From: Streptomyces rishiriensis
GTDB taxonomy: Bacteria > Actinomycetota > Actinomycetes > Streptomycetales > Streptomycetaceae
NCBI RefSeq assembly: GCF_030815485.1
Contig: NZ_JAUSWV010000002.1
Span: 6,944,001 to 7,008,000, forward strand
Direction of reading: 5' to 3'
DNA length: 64,000 bases
Position 1 is the stretch's first letter; each line of letters begins with the position of its first letter. The position numbers were made by a program, and so were the translations under genes. Shown here one piece after another: positions 9,596 through 17,587 of the stretch. The notes under the pieces are model-generated. The model did not search any database. It was given only the letters and a program-made list of their open reading frames with translations, and had not been told where the DNA came from.

Positions 9596-10513
9596 ATGGC
9601 CATTTACCTCACCAAGGAGAGCAGGGTCCTCGTCCAGGGCATGACCGGCGCCGAGGGCATGAAGCACACCCGTCGCATGCTCGCGGCCGGCACGAACATC
9701 GTCGGCGGCGTCAATCCGCGCAAGGCGGGCCGGACCGTCGGCTTCGACGTCCCCCAGTGCGTGAACGGCCCGGGAGGCGCCCCGGCGAGGGTGCCCGTCT
9801 TCGGCTCGGTGGTCGACGGCGTCCGGGCGACCGGCGCGGACGTCACCGTCGTCTTCGTGCCGCCCGCCTTCGCCAAGGCCGCCGTCATCGAGGCGGCCGA
9901 CGCCGGCATCGGCCTTACCGTCGTCATCACCGAAGGCGTCCCGGTCCATGACTCCGTCGCCTTCACCACCCACGCCGCGGCACGCGGAACGCGCGTCATC
10001 GGCCCCAACTGCCCCGGACTGATCACCCCCGGCCAGTCCAACGCGGGCATCGTCCCGGCCGACATCACCAAGCCGGGCCGCATCGGGCTGGTCTCCAAGT
10101 CCGGCACGCTCACCTACCAACTCATGTACGAGCTGCGTGACATCGGCTTCTCCACCTGCGTGGGCATCGGCGGCGACCCGGTCGTCGGCACCAGCCACAT
10201 CGACTGTCTGGCCGCCTTCGAAGAGGACCCCGACACCGATCTCATCGTCCTCATCGGCGAGATCGGCGGTGACGCGGAGGAGCGCGCGGCCGACCACATC
10301 CGCGAGCACGTCACCAAACCCGTCGTCGGCTACCTCGCCGGCTTCACCGCGCCCGAGGGCAAGACCATGGGACACGCGGGCGCGATCGTCTCGGGTTCCT
10401 CGGGGACCGCAAGGGCGAAGAAGGAGGCGCTGGAAGCGGCGGGGGTGCGGGTGGGAGCCACGCCGACCGAGACCGCGCGTCTCGCACTCGCCGTACTGGA
10501 CGAAAACTCCTGA
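9596..10513 (+). CDS. sucD: Succinyl-CoA ligase alpha subunit (second copy)
   Basis: The protein has 305 residues. The N-terminal CoA-binding domain starts with RVLVQGMTGAEG and VGGVNPRKAG. The active-site phospho-His lies in MGHAGAIVSG (H260). The reaction is as for SucC, as an alpha/beta complex. The ATG at 9596 is preceded by TGAGGAG, whose TGA is the sucC stop, so the two subunits are translationally coupled. A gap of 118 bases separates it from the aldehyde dehydrogenase. The subunit is slightly longer than typical SucD (about 290-300) and shows no missing motif. Confidence 0.9.
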   Translation: MAIYLTKESRVLVQGMTGAEGMKHTRRMLAAGTNIVGGVNPRKAGRTVGFDVPQCVNGPGGAPARVPVFGSVVDGVRATGADVTVVFVPPAFAKAAVIEAADAGIGLTVVITEGVPVHDSVAFTTHAAARGTRVIGPNCPGLITPGQSNAGIVPADITKPGRIGLVSKSGTLTYQLMYELRDIGFSTCVGIGGDPVVGTSHIDCLAAFEEDPDTDLIVLIGEIGGDAEERAADHIREHVTKPVVGYLAGFTAPEGKTMGHAGAIVSGSSGTARAKKEALEAAGVRVGATPTETARLALAVLDENS

Positions 10514-10631
10514 TTCTGCCGGAGAGTGACGATCCGTCACTCGGCAAGGCCGTCGTGACTCGTCGGCGACCTCCGAGTCCCACGCACCACCCCGCCGCCC
10601 CCGACTGTGCACCGAGAGCGGAGCAGCCCTG

Positions 10632-12173
10632 ATGGCAACCACCCTCACCCTCAAATCCGGCACGTCCTGGCCCGATGCCTGGCGACGCTGCCTCGCGGTC
10701 GCCCCCGAGGCCTTCCGCGACGACCACGTCCTCAACCTCTGGGACGCCTCCTGGCAGGCCGACGGCCGGACGCTGCCGGCCGTCAGCCCGGTGGACGGCA
10801 GCCCGATCGCCGGCCCGCCCCGGCTGGACGGAGTCACCGCCCACCGAGCCGTGCGCGCCGGCCTCGACCAGCACCGCGCCTGGCGGCACGTTCCGATCGA
10901 GGAGCGCCGCGCCCGCATATCCGCCACGCTCGACGCCCTCGCCGAACACCGCGAACTCCTCGCCCTCCTCCTCGTCTGGGAGATCGGCAAGCCCTGGCGG
11001 CTCGCGCAGGCCGACGTCGACCGGGCGGTCGACGGCGTGCGCTGGTACGTCGACGGCATCGAACCCATGCTGGACGGGCGGGCGCCGCTGGACGGACCGG
11101 TGTCCAACATCGCGAGCTGGAACTACCCGATGAGCGTGCTCGTCCACGCATTGCTGGTACAGGCTCTGGCAGGCAACGCGGTCATCGCCAAGACCCCGAC
11201 CGACGGCGGTGTCGCCTGTCTGACGCTGGCCTGCGCGCTCGCCGCCCGCGAGGGCGTCCCGATCACCCTCGTCAGCGGCAGCGGGGGCGAGCTGTCCCCG
11301 GCGCTGGTCCGGGCGCCCGAGATCGGCTGCGTCTCCTTCGTCGGCGGCCGCGACACCGGCGCCGCGGTGGCCACGGCCGTCGCCGACCTCGGCAAGCGGC
11401 ACGTACTCGAGCAGGAAGGACTCAATACCTGGGGAATCTGGAACTACTCGGACTGGGACACACTCTCCGCCGTCGTGCCCAAGCTCTTCGACTACGGCAA
11501 ACAACGGTGCACCGCGTACCCGCGGTTCGTCGTCCAGCGCGCGCTGTTCGACGAGTTCCTCGCGGCCTACCTCCCAGCGGTGCGCACGCTGACCGTCGGG
11601 CACCCGCTGGCCGTGGAGCAGCGTGACGATCCCTGTCCCGGGCTGGACTTCGGGCCGGTGATCAACGCGGCCAAGGCCAAGGAACTGCACGACCAGATCG
11701 CCGAGGCCATCGACCGGGGCGCGGTCCCGCTGCACCGCGGCAGGCCGGCCGACGCCCGCTTCCTGCCCGGCCAGGACACCTCGGCGTACGTCCAGCCCGT
11801 CACGCTCCTCGGACCGCCGCCGTCCTCTCCGCTGTACCACGCGGAGCCGTTCGGCCCGGTCGACACCATCGTCCTGGTCGACACCGAGGCGGAGCTTCTG
11901 GCCGCCATGAACGCGTCCAACGGTGCGCTCGTCGCCACGCTGTCCACGGACGAACGGAGCACCTACGACCGACTGGCCCCGCAGATCCGCGCGTTCAAGG
12001 TCGGCCACGGCACAGCCCGCTCCCGCGGCGACCGCGACGAGCTCTTCGGCGGATTCGGCGCGTCGTGGCGCGGCGCGTTCGTCGGCGGGGAGCTGCTGGT
12101 GCGCGCGGTGACGCTGGGGCCGACGGGGGAGAGGCTGCCCGGAAACTTCCCGGACTACCAGCTGATGCCCTGA
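10632..12173 (+). CDS. Aldehyde dehydrogenase family protein
   Basis: The protein has 513 residues. ALDH landmarks are visible: SWNYPM (oxyanion Asn), a cofactor-binding Lys in VIAKTP, a general-base Glu near E260 in LEQEGLN, and the catalytic Cys at residue 293 in GKQRCTAYP. The usual ELGGK motif is changed to EQEGLN and the Cys neighbourhood (GQ.C usually) to KQRC, so this is a divergent member. It would oxidise an aldehyde to the acid or acyl-CoA with NAD(P)+, but the substrate is unknown. It is downstream of sucCD in the same direction and may belong to the oxalate or 2-hydroxyacyl-CoA locus. Confidence 0.85.
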   Translation: MATTLTLKSGTSWPDAWRRCLAVAPEAFRDDHVLNLWDASWQADGRTLPAVSPVDGSPIAGPPRLDGVTAHRAVRAGLDQHRAWRHVPIEERRARISATLDALAEHRELLALLLVWEIGKPWRLAQADVDRAVDGVRWYVDGIEPMLDGRAPLDGPVSNIASWNYPMSVLVHALLVQALAGNAVIAKTPTDGGVACLTLACALAAREGVPITLVSGSGGELSPALVRAPEIGCVSFVGGRDTGAAVATAVADLGKRHVLEQEGLNTWGIWNYSDWDTLSAVVPKLFDYGKQRCTAYPRFVVQRALFDEFLAAYLPAVRTLTVGHPLAVEQRDDPCPGLDFGPVINAAKAKELHDQIAEAIDRGAVPLHRGRPADARFLPGQDTSAYVQPVTLLGPPPSSPLYHAEPFGPVDTIVLVDTEAELLAAMNASNGALVATLSTDERSTYDRLAPQIRAFKVGHGTARSRGDRDELFGGFGASWRGAFVGGELLVRAVTLGPTGERLPGNFPDYQLMP

Positions 12174-12270
12174 CCACGCCGGACGGACCGCCGACCGAGG
12201 CGGCGACCGAGTCTCGGCCGGCGGGACGCACACGGGCGGAGAGCGGACGAGAGGACGGTCCGACGACCGA

Positions 12271-12320
12271 ATGACCGGATGACCGGATGACCGGAACCGG
12301 ATGACGGGATGACCGGATGA
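12271..12320. repeat. Tandem repeat of ATGACCGG
   Basis: About six copies, some imperfect, of the 8-base unit ATGACCGG run between the aldehyde dehydrogenase and the decayed MarR gene. They contain no spacers and no coding frame. Slippage-generated filler is the simplest reading. Confidence 0.85.
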
Positions 12321-12380
12321 ACGTACAAGGCGCCGGACGGCAGGAGCTCAGCGGTGGGTACGCATCGATACGCTCGGCGT

Positions 12381-12835
12381 ATGGGGAGTGACCGAGCAGT
12401 GCAGTCGGGGCCCCTCGAGTACCGGCTCGGCCACCTCCTCCGGCACGCGCAGGCCAGACTGGCCAGGTGATCCGCGGAGGCGCTCGTCCCGTACGGAGTG
12501 GACGGGCGTGACTGGCGGTCCTGGTCGTGCTCGCCGATGAAGAAACGTTGTCGCAGGCCGAGGCGGCGCGGCGGCTCGGCGTCGATCGCACCACGGCGGC
12601 GGCGCTCGTCGACGGACTGGAGGACCACGGCCCGGTGGAACGGCGACGAAGCCCCAGGGACCGCCGCCGGAACATCGTCCGGCTCACGGACGCGGGCCTG
12701 GTCTGCCTGGAGCGGGCCGAGGCGGCGCGCCGGGCCGCGGAGCGCCGCTTCCTCGCCCCGCTGGACGAGCAGGCGGCGGCCGCGTTGCTGCGGGCCCTGC
12801 GGTTGCTCGTCGCCGAGGAGCCGGCGGCGAAGTGA
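12381..12835 (+). pseudogene. Decayed MarR-family regulator
   Basis: ATG 12381 opens a frame (LEYRLGHLLRHAQARL) that stops at TGA 12468-12470. The same frame continues with EALVPYGVDGRDW, typical of MarR helix 2. Then one base is missing near 12515, and the winged-helix part continues in another frame from VLVVLADEE to 12835 (SQAEAARRLGVDRTTAAALVDGL, then the basic wing RRRSPRDRR written here in pieces). Joined, the pieces give about 150 residues, a normal MarR length. One nonsense change and one frameshift make it non-functional unless both are sequence errors. The only intact ORF is the DNA-binding half from GTG 12527. Confidence 0.7.
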
Positions 12836-12905
12836 CCGCCCGGTCACCCGCTGTGAGGCGTCCCGTGCGGCCGGCCCGCACCCGCTCGGCCAGCGGATAT
12901 GCAGG

Positions 12906-12934
12906 TGAGACGCACTGCGAAAGCTTGGTATTGT
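12906..12934 (+). promoter_or_regulatory. Probable tRNA promoter
   Basis: TGAGAC (12906-12911) and TATTGT (12929-12934) are separated by 17 bases, a plausible housekeeping -35/-10 pair, about 45 bases before the tRNA-Leu gene. Confidence 0.5.
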
Positions 12935-12978
12935 TGTGCCTGTCGCCGCGGGGAGATCTCGCGCAGCGGCAACACCTG

Positions 12979-13063
12979 GTCCGGGTGGCGGAATGGCAGA
13001 CGCGCTAGCTTGAGGTGCTAGTGCCCTTTATCGGGCGTGGGGGTTCAAGTCCCCCCTCGGACA
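12979..13063 (+). tRNA. tRNA-Leu (anticodon GAG)
   Basis: The 85 bases fold as a class II tRNA. The acceptor stem is GTCCGGG (12979-12985) with CTCGGAC (13056-13062) and A73. The anticodon stem is CTAGC/GCTAG with loop TTGAGGT, giving anticodon GAG at 13012-13014. There is a variable arm, and a T arm GGGGG-TTCAAGT-CCCCC (13039-13055). CCA is not encoded. It decodes CUC and CUU. No integrase is nearby, so the gene is not currently an occupied attachment site. Confidence 0.95.
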
Positions 13064-13111
13064 CTCTCACCCTCCGTATCGAGCGGATTCCGCTCGGTGA
13101 TCGGTCAATTG

Positions 13112-13150
13112 CCCGCATTCGGCTTTCGCCGGATGCGGGTTTTGTTGTTT
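13112..13150 (+). terminator. Rho-independent terminator after tRNA-Leu
   Basis: CCCGCATTCGGC (13112-13123), loop TTTC, and GCCGGATGCGGG (13128-13139) form a 12-bp stem with one G-T pair, followed by TTTTGTTGTTT. It sits about 50 bases after the tRNA. Confidence 0.85.
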
Positions 13151-13506
13151 CCGTATCCATTGTCTCCGGAATGTCGCGGAAGCCCGTTTATCGGTTGTCC
13201 TGTCGGGATGTCCGGCATTCCGTTCGAGGCGGCACTTACCGGTCACTCCGTCGTCGCCTGCCGAAGCCGCCGCCGGGACCACTGACGATCCGTCAATGTT
13301 CATCTCCGTAACCATATTGACGGTCTGTGGCCCCATCTTGTGGTGATACGATCACGCTCGCTTGTAGAGCGGGCGGATGGGTGCAAGACGACATCTCCGA
13401 CTACGGGGACAGTCCGGGCGGTCACCCGTCGATGCGGGCGGTCCGCCGGTCCACCCGCGTTGACGGGAATTCAGCAACTGGCCGTCAGTCGCCTGAAGAG
13501 AGTCTT
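13151..13506. other. Intergenic region upstream of the conservon
   Basis: There is no credible gene in these 356 bases. The stretch must hold the conservon promoter. A short imperfect palindrome GTGATACGATCAC lies around 13342-13354, but no convincing -35/-10 pair was found. Confidence 0.5.
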
Positions 13507-14670
13507 ATGACGCATTACATACAGAACCCGGTACTCTGGGCTCTCCTCGTGGCCGTACTCGTCGCCGTCGCCCTCATTGTTCGCCAGCGCAGGGCGGCGC
13601 GTGCCTTGAGGCAGGAGATCGCGGGGCTCAGGTCTCACTACTCCGCGTTGGAAAACGAGTACGCGCAATCCGTCGAGGCAGCTCAGGAACAGGCCGAAGA
13701 GGCCACGAAAACGGTCCTCAAGTCCGCGATGCGGACCCTGCAGGGCCTTGCCGCGGAACAGCAGTTGATTGTCTCCCGGCTGCAGAACAAATATGGCGAG
13801 TCGGTTATTCTCCAGGACCTTCTGGAGATCGACCACACGAACTCGCAGTTCGGCCGTCGGGCCCAGTCCATCGCCGTTCTCTGCGACGGCTGGCTGGGGC
13901 GCGCCCGAGATGTCGCGTCCGTGTACGACGTGGTACGCAGCGCACAGGGCAGGGTCCGTCATTACCGGCGGGTGGAAATTCTGTCGCAGGTCGACTTCGG
14001 CATCACGAGCCGGGCGGTCGAACCGGTCGCACTGGCCCTCGCCGAACTGCTCGACAACGCGACGAGCTATTCCAGCCCGGACACCGTCGTCGAAATCAAC
14101 ATTCGTACGGTGCCCAAGGGTATTTGCATCGTCGTCGACGACGCCGGTGTCGGCATGAACGACGAAGAGCGCGCCCGTGCCGACAAACTCCTGTCGAGTC
14201 AGCGGGTCTCGGGTGTATCCGCGCTCGGGAACCCGCCGCAGTTCGGCTTCGCGGTGATCGGTGTGCTCAGCGAGCGCTTCGGCTTCGAGGTGTCGGTGGA
14301 CTCCACCTCCCCCTACGGAGGCGTCCGGGCGGTCCTCCTCCTGCCGCACGACCTGCTCACCAACGCGCCCGAGCAGAAGGATCCGGTGCCGGTCGTTCCC
14401 GCCGCCGCCACGGCCCGCAGCGGCCCCGAGGGCGGGCTCTCCACCGGCACCACCGCCGACGGCCTGCCGAAACGGCGTCGCAAGCGGCCCATGGCCATCG
14501 TGCCCGGCAGCGCGTCCGCGTCCACTCCCGCCCGCTCGGGCGCCGAGACGGCGGCGATCATGGGCGCCTTCCAGCGGGGCACCCAGTCGGGCCGGGCCAC
14601 GCCTGCGAGTCCCGCGGAAAAGTCGAGCAGCACCCGTGGTGCTGGCAGCGAAGGGCATGAGATCTCGTGA
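13507..14670 (+). CDS. cvnA: Conservon sensor-like ATPase CvnA
   Basis: The protein has 387 residues. An N-terminal membrane segment (VLWALLVAVLVAVALIV) is followed by a coiled-coil region (about 30-90) and a histidine-kinase-type ATPase domain with N box LAELLDNATSYS and G1 box VDDAGVGMN. The phospho-acceptor His region is degenerate, as usual in CvnA. The C-terminal 90 residues are disordered and basic. Conservons act at the membrane as a complex likened to a eukaryotic GPCR system, with CvnA as sensor. ATG 13507 follows GAAGAGAG; the longer in-frame extension upstream lacks family similarity. It overlaps cvnB by four bases (GTGA). Confidence 0.88.
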   Translation: MTHYIQNPVLWALLVAVLVAVALIVRQRRAARALRQEIAGLRSHYSALENEYAQSVEAAQEQAEEATKTVLKSAMRTLQGLAAEQQLIVSRLQNKYGESVILQDLLEIDHTNSQFGRRAQSIAVLCDGWLGRARDVASVYDVVRSAQGRVRHYRRVEILSQVDFGITSRAVEPVALALAELLDNATSYSSPDTVVEINIRTVPKGICIVVDDAGVGMNDEERARADKLLSSQRVSGVSALGNPPQFGFAVIGVLSERFGFEVSVDSTSPYGGVRAVLLLPHDLLTNAPEQKDPVPVVPAAATARSGPEGGLSTGTTADGLPKRRRKRPMAIVPGSASASTPARSGAETAAIMGAFQRGTQSGRATPASPAEKSSSTRGAGSEGHEIS

Positions 14671-15068
14671 ACGACGATCTGTCATGGATGCTTGACAGCG
14701 CCTTGGAGATACCTGGGGCCCTGCATGCAGTCCTCATCTCCGCGGACGGCCTGCTGATGGCGCGGACGCAGGACTTCGACAAGGACGACGCGGACCGGGT
14801 CGCCGCCGCGATGAGCGGGGTGCAGTCGCTCAGCCGCTCGCTCGCGTTCTTCTGTGAGGACCCGCAGATGCGGTGGCGGCAGACGCTGGTCGAGTTCGAC
14901 GGAGGATGGGTCTTCCTGATCTCCGCCGGCGAAGGCGCCTACCTCGGCGTCTCCGCCTCGCCGGACGTCGACATGGCGGACATCAGCTTCCGGATGCAGC
15001 AGCTCGTCGGTCAGCTCGGCAAGGCCCTGACGACGCCGCCGCGCGAGAACCTCGGCGCGCGCTCATGA
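14667..15068 (+). CDS. cvnB: Roadblock/LC7-domain conservon protein CvnB
   Basis: The protein has 133 residues, the normal size. The fold opens with LDSALEIPGALHAVLISADGL written across residues 5-25, followed by the alternating strands typical of Roadblock/LC7 (a MglB-like platform for small GTPases). In conservons it bridges CvnA and the GTPase CvnD. The GTG start lies in a GTGA overlap with the cvnA stop, and its own stop overlaps the cvnC ATG (ATGA), so translation is tightly coupled. Confidence 0.9.
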   Translation: MNDDLSWMLDSALEIPGALHAVLISADGLLMARTQDFDKDDADRVAAAMSGVQSLSRSLAFFCEDPQMRWRQTLVEFDGGWVFLISAGEGAYLGVSASPDVDMADISFRMQQLVGQLGKALTTPPRENLGARS

Positions 15069-15442
15069 ACGGCTTCGACGAACTCGAGCCGCACACGCCG
15101 GAGTTAGTGCGTCCGTACGTCATCACCAAGGGCCGTGGGCTGCCCGACGAAGGACAGCTCTCCCTCATCACCCTGGTCACGGCGGCCGCCGATCGCGAGC
15201 AGCGGCCGACGCGGCTGTCCCCCGAGGAACAGAACCTGCTCGACCTGTGCTCGGCGGGCTACCTGTCGGTCGCCGAGATCGCCGGGCACACCCAACTGCC
15301 CCTGGGCGTGGTGAAGATCCTCCTCGCCGCCCTCACCGAAGGCGGCTATCTCATCACCCGCCCACCGGTGCAGCGGGCTCCCCTCGCCGACCGGGACATC
15401 CTGGAGGAGGTACTGAATGGTCTCAGGGCCAAGTTTGGATGA
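15065..15442 (+). CDS. cvnC: DUF742 conservon protein CvnC, with a TTA codon
   Basis: The protein has 125 residues, all DUF742: RPYVITKGRG near the N-terminus, then a winged-helix-like core (NLLDLCSAGYLSVAEIAGHT, LGVVKILL). The family couples CvnB to CvnD and may bind nucleic acid, but its biochemical role is unsettled. Codon 14 is TTA (15104-15106), read only by the bldA tRNA in Streptomyces, so the middle of the conservon may depend on developmental timing. The start ATG is fixed by ATGA overlap with cvnB. The end overlaps cvnD by 26 bases. Confidence 0.9.
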   Translation: MNGFDELEPHTPELVRPYVITKGRGLPDEGQLSLITLVTAAADREQRPTRLSPEEQNLLDLCSAGYLSVAEIAGHTQLPLGVVKILLAALTEGGYLITRPPVQRAPLADRDILEEVLNGLRAKFG

Positions 15443-16010
15443 GCAGGCCTACGTCCGCGACGGGGCCACCCAGACGGCGGTCAAGATCCTCGTCGTGGGT
15501 CACTTCGCGGTCGGCAAGACCACGTTCATCGGGGCGATCTCCGAGATCGAGCCGCTGACCACCGAGGAGACGATGACGCGGGCAGCCGAGTCGGTCGACG
15601 ACCTCAAGGGGGTCCAGGGCAAGACCACCACCACGGTCGCCATGGACTTCGGACGTCTGACCATCAGCGACCGTGTCGTGCTGTACCTGTTCGGAACGCC
15701 GGGGCAGCAGCGCTTCGTCCAGATGTGGGAGGACATGGCGCGCGGCGCCCTCGGCGCGCTGGTGCTCGTGGACCCCGAGCGGCTCGCGGACTCCTTCGCC
15801 GTCATCGACCTGATCGAGCAGTACGGACTCGACTACGCCATCGCCGTCAACCACTTCGACGGCACCCCCCTGCGGGACGAGATGGCTCTGCGCGACGCAC
15901 TGGACCTGCTCGACGACACCCCCGTCGTCACCTGCGACGCGCGAGACGAGCGGTCGTCGGCCGATGCGCTGATCACCCTCGTCCGCCACCTCCAGGACCG
16001 TGCACACTAG
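15417..16010 (+). CDS. cvnD: Conservon small GTPase CvnD
   Basis: The protein has 197 residues. The G1 loop GHFAVGKTT covers residues 28-36, the switch II region is LFGTPGQQRF, and the G4 element is the family variant NHFDG. It is an Mgl/Rab-like GTPase, the putative output of the conservon. ATG 15417 has a strong GGAGGAGG ribosome site inside the cvnC coding region. A P450 follows seven bases after the stop, so all five genes are probably one transcript. Confidence 0.92.
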   Translation: MVSGPSLDEQAYVRDGATQTAVKILVVGHFAVGKTTFIGAISEIEPLTTEETMTRAAESVDDLKGVQGKTTTTVAMDFGRLTISDRVVLYLFGTPGQQRFVQMWEDMARGALGALVLVDPERLADSFAVIDLIEQYGLDYAIAVNHFDGTPLRDEMALRDALDLLDDTPVVTCDARDERSSADALITLVRHLQDRAH

Positions 16011-16017
16011 GAGAGAC

Positions 16018-17361
16018 ATGGACCGACCCACCGCACCCGTGCCCCCGCCCGGGTGCCCGGCGCACCAGGCCGGCGGCAGAGTGCCTCTGTACGGCACGGA
16101 GTTCGCCGCCGACCCGCAGGCCTACTACACCTACCTGCGTCACTTCGGGCCGACCGCGCCGGTCGAACTCGCTCCTGGAGTCGAGGCGACCCTCATCACG
16201 GATTACGCCGTCGCACTCCAACTGCTTCAGGACTCCGGGGCGTTCCGCAAGGACGCGCGCCGCTGGCGCGACCTGAACGAAGGGCGGGTGCCCCCGGACA
16301 GCCCGGTCGCGCCCCTGCTGTCGTACCGGCCCAACGCCATGTTCAGCGACGGCGCGGAGCACCTGAGGCTCCGTCAGGCGATCACGGACAGCATGGCGCG
16401 CGTCGACACGCGCAAGCTGAGCCGGACCACCGAGCAGGTCTCCAACTACCTGATATCGCAGTTCGGTCCGCGTGGCTCGGCCGACCTCCTCGGCGACTAC
16501 GCCAAGCAGCTGCCGCTGTTCGTGTTCAACGAACTCTTCGGCTGCACCGCCGACATCGGTGACCGCGTCGTGTTCGGCATCACCGGCATGTTCGACGGTG
16601 TGAACGCCGAGCAGGCGGTCGGGGTCATGTTCGGCGCGATCGGCGAGCTGGTGGCTCTCAAGCGGGCCAAGCCGGGCGACGACGTCCCCTCCTGGCTGAT
16701 CGAACACCCGGCCAAGCTCACCGACGAGGAGTTGGTCCACCAGATCGCTCTTCTGCTCGTGGCCGGCAACGAGCCGCTGCGCAACCTCATAGGCAACACC
16801 CTGCACCGGCTGCTCACCCACGACACGTACGCCCACCAGGGTGGTCTGATCGACGAGGCGATCGACGACACGCTGTGGGAGAACCCGCCGATGCAGAATC
16901 TCGCACCGCACTACCCCGCGGGGGACATGGAGTTCGCCGGCCAGAAGGTGCACGCCGGCGACCTGCTGCTGGTCAGCTTCGCCGCGGCCAACACCGGCCC
17001 GGCACTGACGGCGGCCCGGCAGGCGGGCAGCAACCGCGCCCATCTGGCGTGGAGCGCGGGCCCGCACGCCTGCCCGTCCAAGGAGCCGGCCCGGCAGATC
17101 ACCGTGACGGCCATCGAGAACCTGCTCAACAAGCTTCCGGACGTCGAACTCGCCGTCCCGACGGAGAGCCTGACCTGGCGGCCGGGCCCCTTCAACCGCG
17201 GACTCACCGTGCTGCCCGCCAAATTCACGCCGGTGCAGATCGCGCACAGGTCCGCCCCGACGCGCACCGAGGCACCCGTGCGTCAGGCACCGACCACGAC
17301 GGGTGGCAGGGGTGAACGCGCGGGTGTGTGGAGCCAGTTCCTCAACTGGCTGACGAGGTGA
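16018..17361 (+). CDS. Cytochrome P450-like conservon protein (CvnE type)
   Basis: The protein has 447 residues. The heme loop SAGPHACPSKEPA places the proximal thiolate at C352. It departs from a standard P450 in two ways: the I-helix oxygen-activation motif AGxxT reads AGNEP, and no canonical ExxR is evident where WENPPMQN occurs. Such P450s often end conservon operons, and their substrate is unknown. ATG 16018 follows AGGAGAG seven bases after cvnD. The C-terminal 45 residues beyond the fold (PTRTEAPVRQAP) are Pro/Thr-rich and end in a short hydrophobic helix. Heme binding seems likely, but normal monooxygenase chemistry is uncertain. Confidence 0.82.
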   Translation: MDRPTAPVPPPGCPAHQAGGRVPLYGTEFAADPQAYYTYLRHFGPTAPVELAPGVEATLITDYAVALQLLQDSGAFRKDARRWRDLNEGRVPPDSPVAPLLSYRPNAMFSDGAEHLRLRQAITDSMARVDTRKLSRTTEQVSNYLISQFGPRGSADLLGDYAKQLPLFVFNELFGCTADIGDRVVFGITGMFDGVNAEQAVGVMFGAIGELVALKRAKPGDDVPSWLIEHPAKLTDEELVHQIALLLVAGNEPLRNLIGNTLHRLLTHDTYAHQGGLIDEAIDDTLWENPPMQNLAPHYPAGDMEFAGQKVHAGDLLLVSFAAANTGPALTAARQAGSNRAHLAWSAGPHACPSKEPARQITVTAIENLLNKLPDVELAVPTESLTWRPGPFNRGLTVLPAKFTPVQIAHRSAPTRTEAPVRQAPTTTGGRGERAGVWSQFLNWLTR

Positions 17362-17464
17362 TTCACGCAACACCCGTCAACTCTTCACCACTGCATGACA
17401 TTTCAACCTCGCGGGTAGTGAGGAACGCGGCATTCCGTGTTGCTCACACACCAGAGGAGGTGTC

Positions 17465-17587
17465 GTGGACCACATATCCACCGACGCCGATTTCAGACAA
17501 CATCCGACCGTCGTGCACCCCCAGATACCCGCCTCACCAGGCGGGTATCTTCTTGCCCGCCCCGCCCCCCGGGGAGAGGCCCGATGA
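17465..17587 (+). CDS. Short ORF upstream of and overlapping the prenyltransferase (40 aa)
   Basis: GTG 17465 sits four bases after a strong GAGGAGG. The frame encodes 40 residues beginning MDHISTDADFRQHP and ending GEAR. Its TGA overlaps the prenyltransferase ATG (ATGA), the arrangement used for coupled translation. A 12-bp hairpin lies inside the frame. Third-position G/C is only about two thirds, lower than neighbouring genes, and the SD spacing is short, so it may be a leader peptide rather than a conserved protein. It has no Trp codon, so classical Trp attenuation is unlikely. I do not recognise the peptide. Confidence 0.45.
   Translation: MDHISTDADFRQHPTVVHPQIPASPGGYLLARPAPRGEAR
17523..17550 (+). 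terminator. Terminator or attenuator hairpin before the prenyltransferase
   Basis: AGATACCCGCCT (17523-17534), loop CACC, and AGGCGGGTATCT (17539-17550) form a perfect 12-bp stem followed by TCTT. It follows the conservon by about 160 bases but lies within the short ORF and 33 bases before the prenyltransferase ATG. It could therefore end conservon transcripts or attenuate the prenyltransferase, depending on translation of the leader. Confidence 0.75.

Noticed and set aside
12271..12320. CRISPR-like array
   Set aside because: Here and at 18935, 42061, 60806 and 62674 the repeats are directly adjacent without unique spacers, and there are no cas genes.
12979..13063. tRNA-Leu as the end of an integrated element
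   Set aside because: No integrase, no second copy of the tRNA 3-prime end and no mobile genes were seen nearby.
17465..17587. Short ORF as a RiPP precursor prenylated by the adjacent enzyme
   Set aside because: No leader-core pattern, no Trp, no RiPP protease or recognition element. The FMO partner fits free tryptophan chemistry better, so a regulatory leader is the simpler reading.
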